Origin: Heliocybe sulcata
Lineage: Eukaryota; Basidiomycota; Agaricomycetes; Gloeophyllales; Gloeophyllaceae
Direction of reading: 5' to 3'
Assembly (NCBI GenBank): GCA_004369045.1
Contig: ML213516.1
Location: 497,517 to 561,516 of the forward strand
DNA length: 64,000 bases
Below the pieces are notes generated by a model. The model searched no databases and was not told where the DNA came from. It saw only the letters and a program-made list of their open reading frames with translations. Each line of letters starts with the position of its first letter. Within the stretch, counting starts at the first letter, position 1. A program made the translations under genes and the position numbers. Below, piece after piece: positions 22,929 to 34,147 of the stretch.

Positions 22929-25282
22929 TCATGACGCCTTGCAAGCATTCTTGTGCGTTGCCCAGTGAAGCTTCTGGCAGGCAGCATCACAGTATCTGCG
23001 AGACTCTGGTCAGCTCACTGTCGTCTCATGGATTCGTCAGACCGACCTGGTCTTGCTACATCCACTGCACTTGCGCAGCACAGCGCTCGGATTACCGCAC
23101 CACGAGCATCGGTACAAGCTCACACTGTTCACATTAACCTTTGGATGCGAGCAGCCTCTTGGGTGCGACTCTGACTCTCCTTCATCGACATGGAGATTAT
23201 CCAGCCACGCAGCTAGATCATCTTCTCGCTTCTCTTTCGACAGCTCGCTGCCGTCGTATCCAGCATTTTCGTCGTCGAAGCGGCTGATCACGTCGCCCCA
23301 CTCCTTCGCTGCTGAAGAGTAAGTTGACAGTAGAAGCTGCCGAGTGAGACGCATCACGGTGTTGGGTATTGGGTACCCGTAAAAAGCGCTGAACTCTTCG
23401 GCCAACTGGAGTTTGTCCCGGGTATCCTGGCGTACAGCGAGTACTGAGATTGTGTGAATATTCAAGAGTGTGTGAATGGACGTACATCGAGCTCTTTTAG
23501 CTCATGCGACATTTCTGATCCTTTCATTGTCAGAGTAAGAATGATATACCAATTCAGCATATTCTTCATTTGCCTAGAGTCGGGCGGCGCATTCTCGATG
23601 AAGGTCTTCGCGTCCTCCAGGGCACTCGTGAGGAAAGCAACGCCTTCGTCCCATTTCTGCTCGCCATGATATCCTTGCGGGCTAGTCAAAATCTGGATTC
23701 CAAGCGTACCAGCGTGGTCTACCGCTCGTCGTAGCAAGCCAAACCGGACAAAGGGAGTGATCTGCTTGGCTTTGAGACCCTTCTTTGCAAACCGCAAGCC
23801 CAGTTCAAGATCCGCAGTCATGGTGATAGCATAGTAGAAATACGCGACTTCAGGGCTACGCTTGATAGCGTGCTTCGCGTGCTCTACAGCAGCTGGGATG
23901 CGCGCCTTCATGATGTGATACTTTAGGTCTATGATATCTGCCAGGTCCAGCTCGCCCTTGCTCCTCAGCGCTTTCGCACAATGCGGCAGCGCGTCGGACC
24001 ACATCGTATAAGGGAGACCAACGTCAATCACCTCAGGTTGCCCAGTTACCGGGTTCTGGCTTTGGAACATGCCTTCTGCAATGGAAAACTCTGTCATCAG
24101 GATCAGGCGCGCAAGTACCTTCCCGAGCTTGAAGAAGTCACGGTCCTGCGCATTCTGCATCATTGCCGCCGTGTGATCCTTAGTACAGGACAGCGTCAGA
24201 TAGACATCGCAGCGCTCAGGACCGTACTGCATCAGGACGTCGTTGAGGCGCTTGGGGAACCCACGCTGCACGGCGCTCATCATCTTCCGTGGGTCGGCTT
24301 GTCGCAGATCGTCCTCCGCGCTCTGATGATTGTACCGGATTAACCCTCCGAGGCCTTCGCATCGGTGGTTGATATCTCTGCAGCGCAGGATGGCGACGAG
24401 GAAGCTGAGCGCAGGCGGGAATGATTTGTATTCTTTGGAGCAGCGCTGGGTGGCAGCGCCGAGCAGACCAACAGCGTGAGAGATAAGATAGTAAGATGTG
24501 GTAGGTCTTTTCAGTTGGGCAATTATGGTGCGTAGGACTTGTGGGAAGTCGACGGTCTTTATAATCTTTGGGTCCGGAGTAGTTTCAGCGTCGAGCACAG
24601 CACCAATTGCATGACTGAGGACGACTATAGCGAGTTCCGCCACTTTGGGGTCGCTGGGATTCTCGTGGATAATCTCCAGAAGTGCTGGAGTCTTTTTAGC
24701 GATTTCAACTCTTGTCTCCGATCCACCGTGATGAGTGACAGTGGAAAGAGCTCTCAACGCCATGTGCCGACAGGTGTTGTTGTAAAGGAGAGGAATCAGT
24801 TTTGATAGAAAGCCTAGAGTGCGAGAAGTACGTTGATCTGAGTACCGCAGTATCCAAACGAAGCAGTTCCTACCTGCTCTAAAGAGTTTGTCTCGAAGGA
24901 TCGCATCGGTGCACATTTTAGCAAAGATACCAATGATACCGCCAAGGATTCTCTCATTGTCTGAATAATCGTTGTAGGCTTTGTCTAGTCGGCGGTATAT
25001 GGAGTCGAAATTCGCATGGACGCGTTTCAAGCCGCTGCGTGTCGTGAGATCTGCTCAACAGCACCATTGACACTTGATAATCGCGTCTTACAATAAAAGT
25101 AAGCTAGACGAACCTGGTAATTCGAAGTAGTCGCACAAGATGTTGACGGCCGTGTCCCAGCCTTCCGACTGATCGATATCATCTACAAAGGCCTCCCGTT
25201 GCGTCGATATCGAGGACGTTGAGGGTTTAGGCCGGGATGTTTTCGATTTCGACTTGGATTTCGTTGTCCCTGGCCCCGGCAT
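22929..25282 (-). CDS. MYND zinc finger protein with helical-repeat body (copy B)
   Basis: Start MPGPGTTKSKSKSK at 25282. The helical body is nearly collinear with copy A (GLKRVHANFDSIYRRL, LRALSTVTHHGG, KTVDFPQVLRTI, YYLISHAVGLLG, FAKKGLKAKQITPFVRF). The end is CSWCGNPSAVLRKCSGC, an intron, then YCDAACQKLHWATHKNACK and the stop at 22929. The intron placement matches copy A at the N-terminal, second and MYND junctions. The two copies differ mainly in the linker after the basic N-terminus and in the acidic stretch before the finger. Function is unknown; protein-protein binding by the MYND finger is expected. It shares a 285-bp divergent promoter region with the RBR ligase. Confidence 0.85.
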
Positions 25283-25567
25283 GGCTACCACTTGAGAAAT
25301 GCGGGATGTAGAATGCAGAACGAAAACAAAAGAAACCAACGAAGAACGGCTTAATACAAGCTAGAATTAGCTTCGGTTTCCTCCCACGACCGCGACGCGA
25401 CGCGTGCCGTTAAGCGCTCGAGGCTCTCTGAGTTTAAATTAGCACTACAGCTACGCGACCCCTTTGTTGCCTCGCGCTCTGAATTCCGTCCTACGAGAGA
25501 CTCAAGACCGAAGGCGACCGAAGGTCGAACTTATGCTATAAAGAACTACTAGCAGTCGAAATTTGGG
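25283..25567. promoter_or_regulatory. divergent promoter region, MYND copy B and RBR ligase
   Basis: Only 285 bp lies between the two start codons, so the promoters are back to back. No TATA consensus is obvious, and the region is rich in CG steps. Confidence 0.5.
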
Positions 25568-27999
25568 ATGGCTGCTGCTATCGCCTCGTCGAATGAAGAC
25601 GCTCTGTCTGAGCTACTTATCACCCAGCTCCTCGAAGAGGACATGCGAAGCCTCGCCTCAGCCAAAGTCGCAGAGAGACTTCAGCTGGATGCGGCTATTT
25701 CTCAATCTGTCCAAGGAAAACAAAGGATCCCGAAGTTCTCAAAAACTCCTCCGAAGACAGACGATGATCTCGCTATCGAAGTACTAGCAGCGGATGCTCG
25801 TCTCACAAGTGATGCTACTTACGCGCAGATGCTTCAGCACTCCATTGACGTCGATGTCGCTGCTAGTCGTCAGTCTGCTATGCAGCTGGCAGCTGCTGAG
25901 AGGAAGGCTGTTTTGGACGCTGAGTTTGCGAGAAGGCTTCAAGAGGCCGATGAACAGGGTTTCGATATAACGGATGCCAGAATGATGGATGCCGAGGAGT
26001 AAGTCTTCGTCGTAGGTCTTTCTTGATGTCCTATCTCAGTTCATGCAGACTCCTGGGAACGGATACCATATCCAATATAATGGTAGGTAATTCAGACCCT
26101 GTTGCACGCTCTGGGATAACAATTCTGCGCTCTTGCTAGGCTTCGGACCCCAATAACAAAGGGAAAGGGCGTTCCGACGGCCTTGTCCAAAACCAGGCTG
26201 CAGTTAATCGTGAAGCTTTCCAACATGACCATGTTATACCGATCAAACGAGAGGCAGCCCCGAGCCACCCGCAAGAGTCTAACGGTAAAGGCAAGGGTTC
26301 TGGAATCAAACGTGTAAAACTTGAAGTTTCCGACGATAGTAAATCCATTTGCCTCCCTGACTTACGAAGTACTGACAGATGTCAGTAAAACTGGAAGACG
26401 TCAAGCCTAACATAGGGTACCCCACATGCGGCATCTGCATGGAACCCTTTCAAGGCACCTCCAACCCCCTCTCCGCCTCCCGCTCGGCTAACTCCTCTAC
26501 CCGCCTCCTCTTTGGTCTGCGCCTCCCCTGTCCCGAGTCTCACGGGTACTGCATGGACTGCCTCGCCTCGTACATCAATAGCAAGATTGATTTGGAAGGC
26601 GCGGGGGCGACAAACACTGAGGCTGCGGTGTTTCCTATCCGATGCCCGGAATGTACGATCGTGGAGTGGCCGATTGGGATTGAGGATGGGGTTGCGGAGA
26701 GGGTGCTTGGAGAGCAAGCAATAACTTTATGGGTGACACAACTGATTATATGTGCGCGTGTCGAGGCTTATTATAATTGCCGGGAATAGCATCACCGGAA
26801 GCTGCTGGAGTCAATCCCGCGGTATTATTGCCCCAACCCGAGGTGTTCGGCTCTCGTTCAGTTGCCCGAAGACCAGGATCAAGCGCAAGCTCTTTGCCCA
26901 TCGTGCTCGAAGGTAGTCTGTATCCCGTGCAGGGTTATGTGGCACGAGAGTAAGTTGTGTTTGCATTAGAGCGAGCTCACTTCATCCTGACTGGGAGATC
27001 AACTCTAGATATGACCTGCGAGGAATACCAAGTATGTCTGGACAGGACCGTTCTGGTTCGTCTCCCGGGCTCACGCCTTACACTTGCATTGTAGGCTATT
27101 CCACTAGACGAGAGATCTGCAGAAGACCAGATGTTGCTTCAGTTGGCGAGGGTGCGTCGTCGTATTCAGTCCCGGCGTCGCAGACATCTCGACTTGCCTG
27201 TTCTCTTCTTTAGGCGAAGAACTGGCGCCGTTGCCCGAACTGCTCGGTAAGTACAACTGTTCGGCCCCTGTGTGTCATCCAGTATCCCTAACTACACCGT
27301 ATCTTCGGGCACGGGTAGGTCATTGTGGAGCTCACTGTCGGGTGTAACCACATAACGTGCAGATGCAAGACCCACTTCTGCTTCAAATGCGGTTGTAAGT
27401 CCACGCCATCCTCCCTCTCCCTCGCTATCCGTCTGACTGACGACGTCATTCAGCCCCTTGGGACATACAAGCGGTACGCTGCACGCGCGATCCGCCATGC
27501 GACTTATGGGACGAGGAAATGCTTCTTGAAGCCCGCGAGCGGGAGCGACAAGCGCAGCACGCTGCCCCTGCACCCGTTCAAGCCGCCCCGCGGGCTGCAC
27601 CAGCTCAATTTGGCGCTGGTGGCTGGGCTCCTGAGGAATATTATGGTGTTCAAATCGTCAACCGCGACAGACGTGCGCTGGATTGGATGACGGACCCGGG
27701 TGCGTGATTTTTTCCGATCTCTTTCCAGGGATCGATGCCAACATGCCGCCTTCGTTATAGCCGTAGTGTGTGGACGACACTGGTTCACGAACCATATGCT
27801 GCAAGATCTGACGTGCGGGTATTGCGATGTTCGGCTGAATTCTGTAGCGGACTTGCAGTACCACCTGGCGCATACGATGCAGCACCCGGTTTATACGTGC
27901 TGTGGAAGGTTCTTCAAGCGGGATATAGACTTTGAGAGGCATGTGAATGCGGTGCCGAGGAGGTTCGGGAGGCATATTCATCAGCTGGAGACGCATTAG
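25568..27999 (+). CDS. RBR-type E3 ubiquitin ligase (RING1-IBR-RING2)
   Basis: Multi-exon. Start MAAAIASSNEDAL. The N-terminal 140 residues are alpha-helical with repeated AxxLQ-like segments, and a charged linker follows. RING1 begins at CGICMEPF and ends near FPIRCPEC. The IBR reads YYCPNPRCSALVQL to CIPCRVMWHE. RING2 is WRRCPNC, then GCNHITCRC and FCFKCG; the Cys in GCNH is the expected catalytic thioester residue. A C-terminal extension reads DLTCGYCDVRL, LQYHLAHT, TCCGRFF and DFERHV, a C2H2-like pair rarely annotated with RBR ligases. The last intron near 27700 is needed to reach it. RBR ligases pass ubiquitin through a RING2 cysteine. Substrate unknown. About 650 residues. Confidence 0.88.
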
Positions 28000-28415
28000 T
28001 ATCGTGAGTAGCTGAGGGAGTCCAGTTTGCGTTTCGTTGTAGGTCGCTTGTATGACTAGTACCTGTCGCTCCTGACTTCGGTAGCTGGAGTAAGACAATT
28101 GTTGTTTTTTGTAGCCTCGTTTTTGGGCCTGGATAATGACTTGGCCGTCATGACTTGGCCGTCCTCAGAGGATCCGCAAGCACGATTGCGTATCCGAAGA
28201 AACCCCCGCTTTGATGGGAACCTGTGCTAGCCACGCGAGAAAGCCGCGGCGTCGTCTCGGCAAGTTTCGCGCCTGTCCGTTCACGGTCACCTTACTCGGA
28301 GGCGTCTACCCCGCACCATCGACGGTCTCTGCATTCTGCTGCCCTTGCTTGCCAACCAAGCGTCATCTAGCACAGAAATACCTCAAGTCTGAGGCCTGAG
28401 GACGCTCGTGCTCCC
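28000..28415. other. intergenic, 3' end of RBR gene and promoter of DNAJC11
   Basis: No frame worth reporting. A direct repeat of the decamer-like TGACTTGGCCGTC occurs at about 28137 and 28150. Confidence 0.4.
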
Positions 28416-30864
28416 ATGGATGCGGCAACGCACCCGAAGGACCATTACTAGTTTCGTATGGAAATTTTGGGTTCACTTCCCACTTGCCTGCTTACAGTCT
28501 CGCAGTGCCGTTCTCAACCTCCCGCCATCAGCGTCGGACAGCGAGGTTCGAGAAAGATATAGGGCGCTCTCGGTAGTCTTCCATCCGGATAAGCAGCATG
28601 AGGAGCGGAGCAAGGGCACGGCGTCCAAGACGTTCTTAGAGATCCAAAAGGCTTATGAAGGTGCGTATCAGCAGTCTGTCCGCAGCCTGTAACAGTCTTC
28701 TAACACGATGGTTTTATATTACACAGTTTTATCTGACCCCTTCCAGCGGTATGTGATACGGTCCTAATTGACGCCATCGCTTACGGTGCAAAAGTGCTGT
28801 TTACGACATCTTAGGTCTGTCAGCCCTCGCGGAGTTGTGACAGTTGTGCGGACTAAGCCTCTTTATAGGTGAGGAAGGCCTGTCAGTAGAATGGTCTGAG
28901 TCGTGGAGGTCGAGGCCCATCGAGCAGGTAAGCTTGGAGCAGTACGAACCATAAGCAGTACAATATGACGACTTCCTACAGGTTCGTACAGACCTGAAGC
29001 GAGTCTGGATTGACTTGGAGCAGCAGCGAATAGACAGGCTTGCACAAGCTCGGGGTACAGTGACTTGCGGGATTGACGCCACCACGCTATTCGACGATGA
29101 CCCGGACTACTACAGCCCTCAGCTGCACCGTCGGCTTCTGGAACGATTATCATTCTTGCGTGTCAGTAATTTTGGCACGAGATATTCTTTGAAGGTATGG
29201 CCCGCCTTGCAATGGTACTGCGTTGTTGGGTAGCCTTGCTAAGCCAGCTTGCTAGAAAACTATCTCAGACAAGACTCGCCTTGTACTAACTACCAATGTC
29301 TCGCGAATGAGCGATGCTCTTGAGCGGAAAGTAGCAACTTCTACCAAGCTTTCTGGGACAATTCGCCATCAGTTCTCTCCGCGGCTAACGTTAGAGGTCG
29401 GTGCTGTATCCCACTCATGTCTAATCGAATATTCAAATCTTCTAGTCTACTCTGTCCCCACTCCGGACACCTGCCCTCGATCTGAAAGGCACTTACCAAA
29501 CGGACCGTGGCAGCATCTCTGCAACACTCACCCTCTTACTCAATCGCCTCTTAGCCTTCCACCCACCCCTGTATCCACCTCTTCGCGTCACGATGATGCG
29601 ATCATTGTCGACGAAGAGGCCCCTACAAGGGGTAATCAATGTTGCCACGGGACCCTCGCCGAGCTTCTCCATGGACATCATCTCACCCAGCTTCTTCGAC
29701 TGGAGGCCCATGCCGGTTCTAGCCGAAGAACCTGACCACGGGGACGTGAAGCCCGCCATACTAAACCCAGAGTCCCCCTTCTCCCTTGGAACGACGTACC
29801 GGTCGTTCGGCTTCGCCATCGAGGGGCTCATGACCCGCCTCAAGTCGGAGGTCGGTGTTAATTTTGAGGAACTGGCTTTGCAATTGAAGATGGCGGCTGA
29901 ACTGGGGCTGACGGGGCTGACGGGACTGGCTGGCGGAATTTGGACATCGTCGGCCGGGAGTGAGGTTGGTGCATTCGTTCAATTGGGTGCCGATGGCGTG
30001 AATCTCAGGCTAGAGTGAGTACATGTATCACACATGTGTTGGTGTGGTCGTCTGACTAAGTCCAGGTTCTTCTATATGGGACAACGTTTGGTAATTCCCA
30101 TTCTTCTGGGGTTGGAATACGATGGGCCCTTGGCTTTAGGTACTGTAGCAGTGCCGTCGACAGCATTCGCCCTCGGTTACTATTTCATTCTAAGACCTAA
30201 GAGAATTCAGGAAAGAAAACGGTACTCGTCACTCCGTCCGGGCGGCTCTCTTGTTGACTGAGGCCGAGTTTCTAGGCTTATTCAGCAAGCACGACGTGAA
30301 GTGGAAGACTCGGATGCCCACAGGGAAAGCGAAGCCGTGCAGTACATGCTCAAGGATCTAGCCAACCGGCATATGCAGGCCGAATCTAAAAGAAATGGTG
30401 AACCTATTAATGACGGTCGTGGCAATTGTGAACAACGCTGATGTCCGGTGATGCTGCAGGATTGATCATTTCAGAGGCCACCTATGGCGTGGAGGATGTG
30501 GACGAAGAGAGCAGAAGTATTGGTGTAGACGTGACAATTCCCCTGCAAGCGCTTGTCCACAACAGCCAGCTCTATATCCCTGGTCGTAGCTCCAAGGTCA
30601 GCTGTTTCCGTGGTCTTGTGCCTCTGTATTGCTTAACTTCGGCTGCAGACCTCGCTGCAAGGCTTCTTCGATCCCTGTCCCCCACTGCCAAAAGTATTGC
30701 GGATTCGCTATACATTCGACGGACGCATGCACTACGCAGAAATCCCGGACGGTTCGCCGGTTGCTATTCCATTGGAGGGTGCGTTTCCGTCGAACACTCA
30801 GCAGGGTCAATTTTAACATCTCGTATGCCCTTAAATGTCTGATCCAGATCACCTCGTGGAATGA
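28416..30864 (+). CDS. DnaJ homologue, DNAJC11 family (mitochondrial membrane organisation)
   Basis: Start MDAATHPKDHY at 28416; the first intron splits a Tyr codon and leads to AVLNLPPSASDSEV. The J domain carries the diagnostic HPD in VVFHPDKQ. The long middle part has FGTRYSLK, LSGTIRHQFSPRLTLE, a predicted beta-rich stretch with FSMDIISPSFF, and SEVGAFVQLGADGVNLRLE. After several more introns the C-terminal DUF3395 region reads GLIISEATYG, VDVTIPLQALV, SKTSLQGFFDPCP and LRIRYTFDGRMHYAEI, with PLEDHLVE at the stop. DNAJC11 proteins associate with the MICOS/MIB complex and shape mitochondrial cristae. About 570 residues. The order J domain then DUF3395 matches the family closely. Confidence 0.92.
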
Positions 30865-33800
30865 TCGATCGACGTGTCCGTTGTACGCCCATTCTACCCA
30901 CTCCCTTGCACGGGTTCACACATCCCTCTCTGATCACGAGAATATGAAGTTATTCTTGTGTTTCCCGCACCCCACACCGACTATATTTGCCTGATCTTTA
31001 CGAGATGAGCGGGCCTTCTCCGCATGGTGCAGCGTCTTCGTTGCTACCGCGCTTGACATGTGTGTACAAAACGAAGGGAGCGTCTGGAAAGCTATAGGCC
31101 GCAGGCTTCTAGGCCAATGTGAGGCTCTCCTCTTTCGATGTCCATATTCAACAACTGCTGTCCAATCGCCTGCCAAAGCAGTCCCATCGAGATTCGTACA
31201 CTTCGGCTCTCCTTCGCTTGCTTCTCCCGTGTGCCTTCAAACTCTACGTCAGTACGGGGTATGATCTTCCTGCCGTACATGTTTAGTGCGTGCTGTGTCC
31301 ATGGCACTCTTGTTCCCGTTCGAGGTCTTCGGACGATGGCATGAGAGAGGCTGGTTCCGTCGGATTTCCTGGTGTTCCGGGCATAAGGAATCCTGTCGTG
31401 GTATTACACTTGACTTTCCCTGGTCCTAGTCGCGCAATGATGCATGATGTCCGGGGTGCGTACGAAAATGAACTCCGGCTGGTTCTCCGGTGCAGTCTCG
31501 GTCTGGCTGGCGCAAGGGAGCCGACTACTGGCGATTATCTGATAATAGAGATGGCCCACGTTCATATAATAAGATGAGATCACCTCTATTCAACTACTTT
31601 CGGACATAGTGCCTTCGTTCCGGAGGTGCCGCGGACCAGGAATTTGACGTATGAGAATATCCATCTGTCGGAGGACGAAGCGACGTCTGCCAAGACAGTT
31701 TGCGTCTGTAGGTCCCTACTTCCGCCACATTTGCGGAAGTGTTCTAGCCCAGGGCAATGTATCGATGGCAGCGATGCGTTGAGGATGCCACAGCGTACAG
31801 CGCGGGTGCCGGCGCGAGAAACTAAATTGGGAGGCTGATATTCGTTTGGCGACGATGTGACAGGATGCTGGTGGTTCTAGGCCTGCTGGACATTGGATGC
31901 TTCTATTGCTTCACTGCGGGGGAGGCGGTGAGGCTAGCGGTGTCACGAGCTCTGGATATAACTCACCAATCCTGGCACCGTTCACAGCGCCTACGACCGG
32001 TACGGCTCCGGATTGCCGCGATTGTATGGCACAAGACTGCTCGAGACCTATACTCAAAGGCAATGGGCCGTCCCCGAGATCTCTGCGTGGCGACGCATTT
32101 GTCCCGCTTATACAACAGCTCGGGCAAATGCATTGCGCAAGGCCTACTTGACCACGGCGCGGCGCAACTCCCGTATTCTGCTCTCACTCTTGGTTCGTCG
32201 TTTATATTGCGCCGTCCTTTCGTCCTTTCTGCGGGGGATCGCCGCGGGGCCATTCGCACTGCGGACCCGAGCAACGGGAGATGAGACGCTTCTGCCAGGA
32301 GGTGCGGGTTATGTAGGCGTCCGCGTGACCTCGCCACGACTCCTGCCAGTATGTCAAGGGATCTTTGATCTTCTCTTCCCTGTGCCGTGCCTGATGGAGT
32401 TTACAGAGCAAGGGGCATCCGAAAGGCAAGATCGCATTGCAAGATGGACGCTAGGTTGGGTTCTGCTGCTGCTATGTCGCCTTTTAGTGCCGGGCAACTG
32501 GAGGATGCTCTTGGCTGGCACTTGAAGTGGAAGATGATGGTTCCCCCCTGACATTGCATGATGGATAGCACGTTTGGGGTGCCTCCGATGGAAGTGGAAC
32601 CATGACTAACCTCCTGTGGTAAAGATGCACGTGGAAGGGGAAACCAAATCTCGAGTTGCGGCGCATGTATGGTAGGGAAGACGGCACTCGTGACCCAAAG
32701 CCTAGCCAAGGGGTGTAGCTAGGTCCTGGGATCGAGTAGAAGGTCGTGCAGCATTTGAACATAGGGTACATCAGGTCTCAGCCATGCGGAAGCACGAGTT
32801 TAAGCTTGCATCTGGCGGCGACTTGGCACCTGCATGTCTCATTTTTTAGGTACCTACCGTGTGGAAGTGGCTTACGGTACTCGCTGTGACACCAGTGAAA
32901 GAGGGACATGCGAGGGTACGGTTAGAAGTTTAGTCAGCAGATGAATTACGCTGATACGCACCAGAATTGACATATCGACTTGGCCGTGTGAGTGGCAGAT
33001 GCTTGCCGAGAGGCACTGGCGTCGCAAATCTGTCTGAGAAGGCTGTCGATAATCTGCTAACGTTATTAAGATCTCGGGCAGCGGTACGATACTTGGAATT
33101 TGGAATGGCCCCCGCATTGGCACATAGTTGTGTGCCGAGCGGGATCGCAATAGCTCCCATCCGCATGTACAGTGCCTTGCAGTGCAGCCATGCTCTGCAG
33201 AAAAGTATCCGAACAGCCCTACTAAGATAATGCCTTTCAGCGAGACCTCACTGCGTCTAGGAAGTCGACGACGGACCTTAATGCAGAATACATCCGGTTC
33301 AGCATCCGAGGCTCCAGCGCATTAAGCGTCGCGTTACCTCCGTAAATAAATCAAGGTCAAGAAGATCACAGTATGACGAAGGAGGCAACATTCACGAGAA
33401 TGGTCGTTGTCCATGGTTGTCACCAGGGCGGCGCCACTGGACCGGGTCATGTTGAGACAGGTGAGGCCTTGCCCAAGAGGTAGGCTCAAGGAGCTCTAGA
33501 AAAAGCAGCATGACTAGCACCGTAAGTCAGCACGGCAGGTGATCCGGCGCGATGGTCTCGACTCGGAGCACATCAAGCGCTGCATCAGTAAGAATCTGTT
33601 CCACAGTTAGCGTGAGTCTAGCGTTACTAGGCTTCTAATGAATCACTGACCCACATGAGACAAGAAGGAAAGGAAAGCTCGGACGACAGAGCCAGCTTAA
33701 CCGCGTCGAGAAATACTTCCGTCCCGGCCGCCGGAGACTAGTGATTGCCGCGCCGGACTTCTGGACTGTGGCTCTCCCGGAGATCTGGGGACGACTTCCG

Positions 33801-33990
33801 GCGGTACCCCCGAAATAGACCATATGATCGGGTCCGGGACCCCATTTGCCGAATGAAGATGTTGTTACTCATACCGATCCCCGCGTCTGCGGCGGCAGAG
33901 GCTGGCGTTCCCTCATGCGGTGAGGACCATCAATACTTTAACTCAGTTGAAACCCAACTTGAATCTTAACGCTCTGCCGAAGCATTCCAT
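30865..33990. other. 3.1-kb gene-poor region
   Basis: Many short frames on both strands but none with domain-like content or usable splicing. No terminal inverted repeats or tandem repeats were recognised by eye. It may hold untranslated regions, decayed transposon sequence or a regulatory region for the WOPR gene to the right. Confidence 0.4.
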
Positions 33991-34043
33991 TCCCTCGGTG
34001 ATACCCATCTTTATCTTGCCCTGGTCTTTCCCCCTTCATCGCG

Positions 34044-34053
34044 TTTATATATA
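34044..34053 (+). promoter_or_regulatory. TATA box of the WOPR gene
   Basis: TTTATATATA sits about 95 bp upstream of the start codon at 34148, after a pyrimidine-rich stretch (CTTTCCCCCTTCATC). Confidence 0.6.
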
Positions 34054-34147
34054 TTCAAGTTCTGCCACAGATTCCCTGCACTCCGGTTCTCACCCTGACC
34101 ACCATCGCATCCTGGCGACCTCACTCCATTTCCGTGCTTTACAGGAT

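Noticed and set aside
15213-25282. MYND proteins as part of an NLR-like immune cluster
   Set aside because: No NACHT, HET or other effector domain is present in either copy or nearby. The helical body resembles generic ARM/TPR repeats.
33700-33820. GC-rich inverted segments (CCGGCCGCCGGAG and TTCCGGCGG)
   Set aside because: Short and imperfect arms with no flanking duplication; not enough for a mobile element or a structured RNA.
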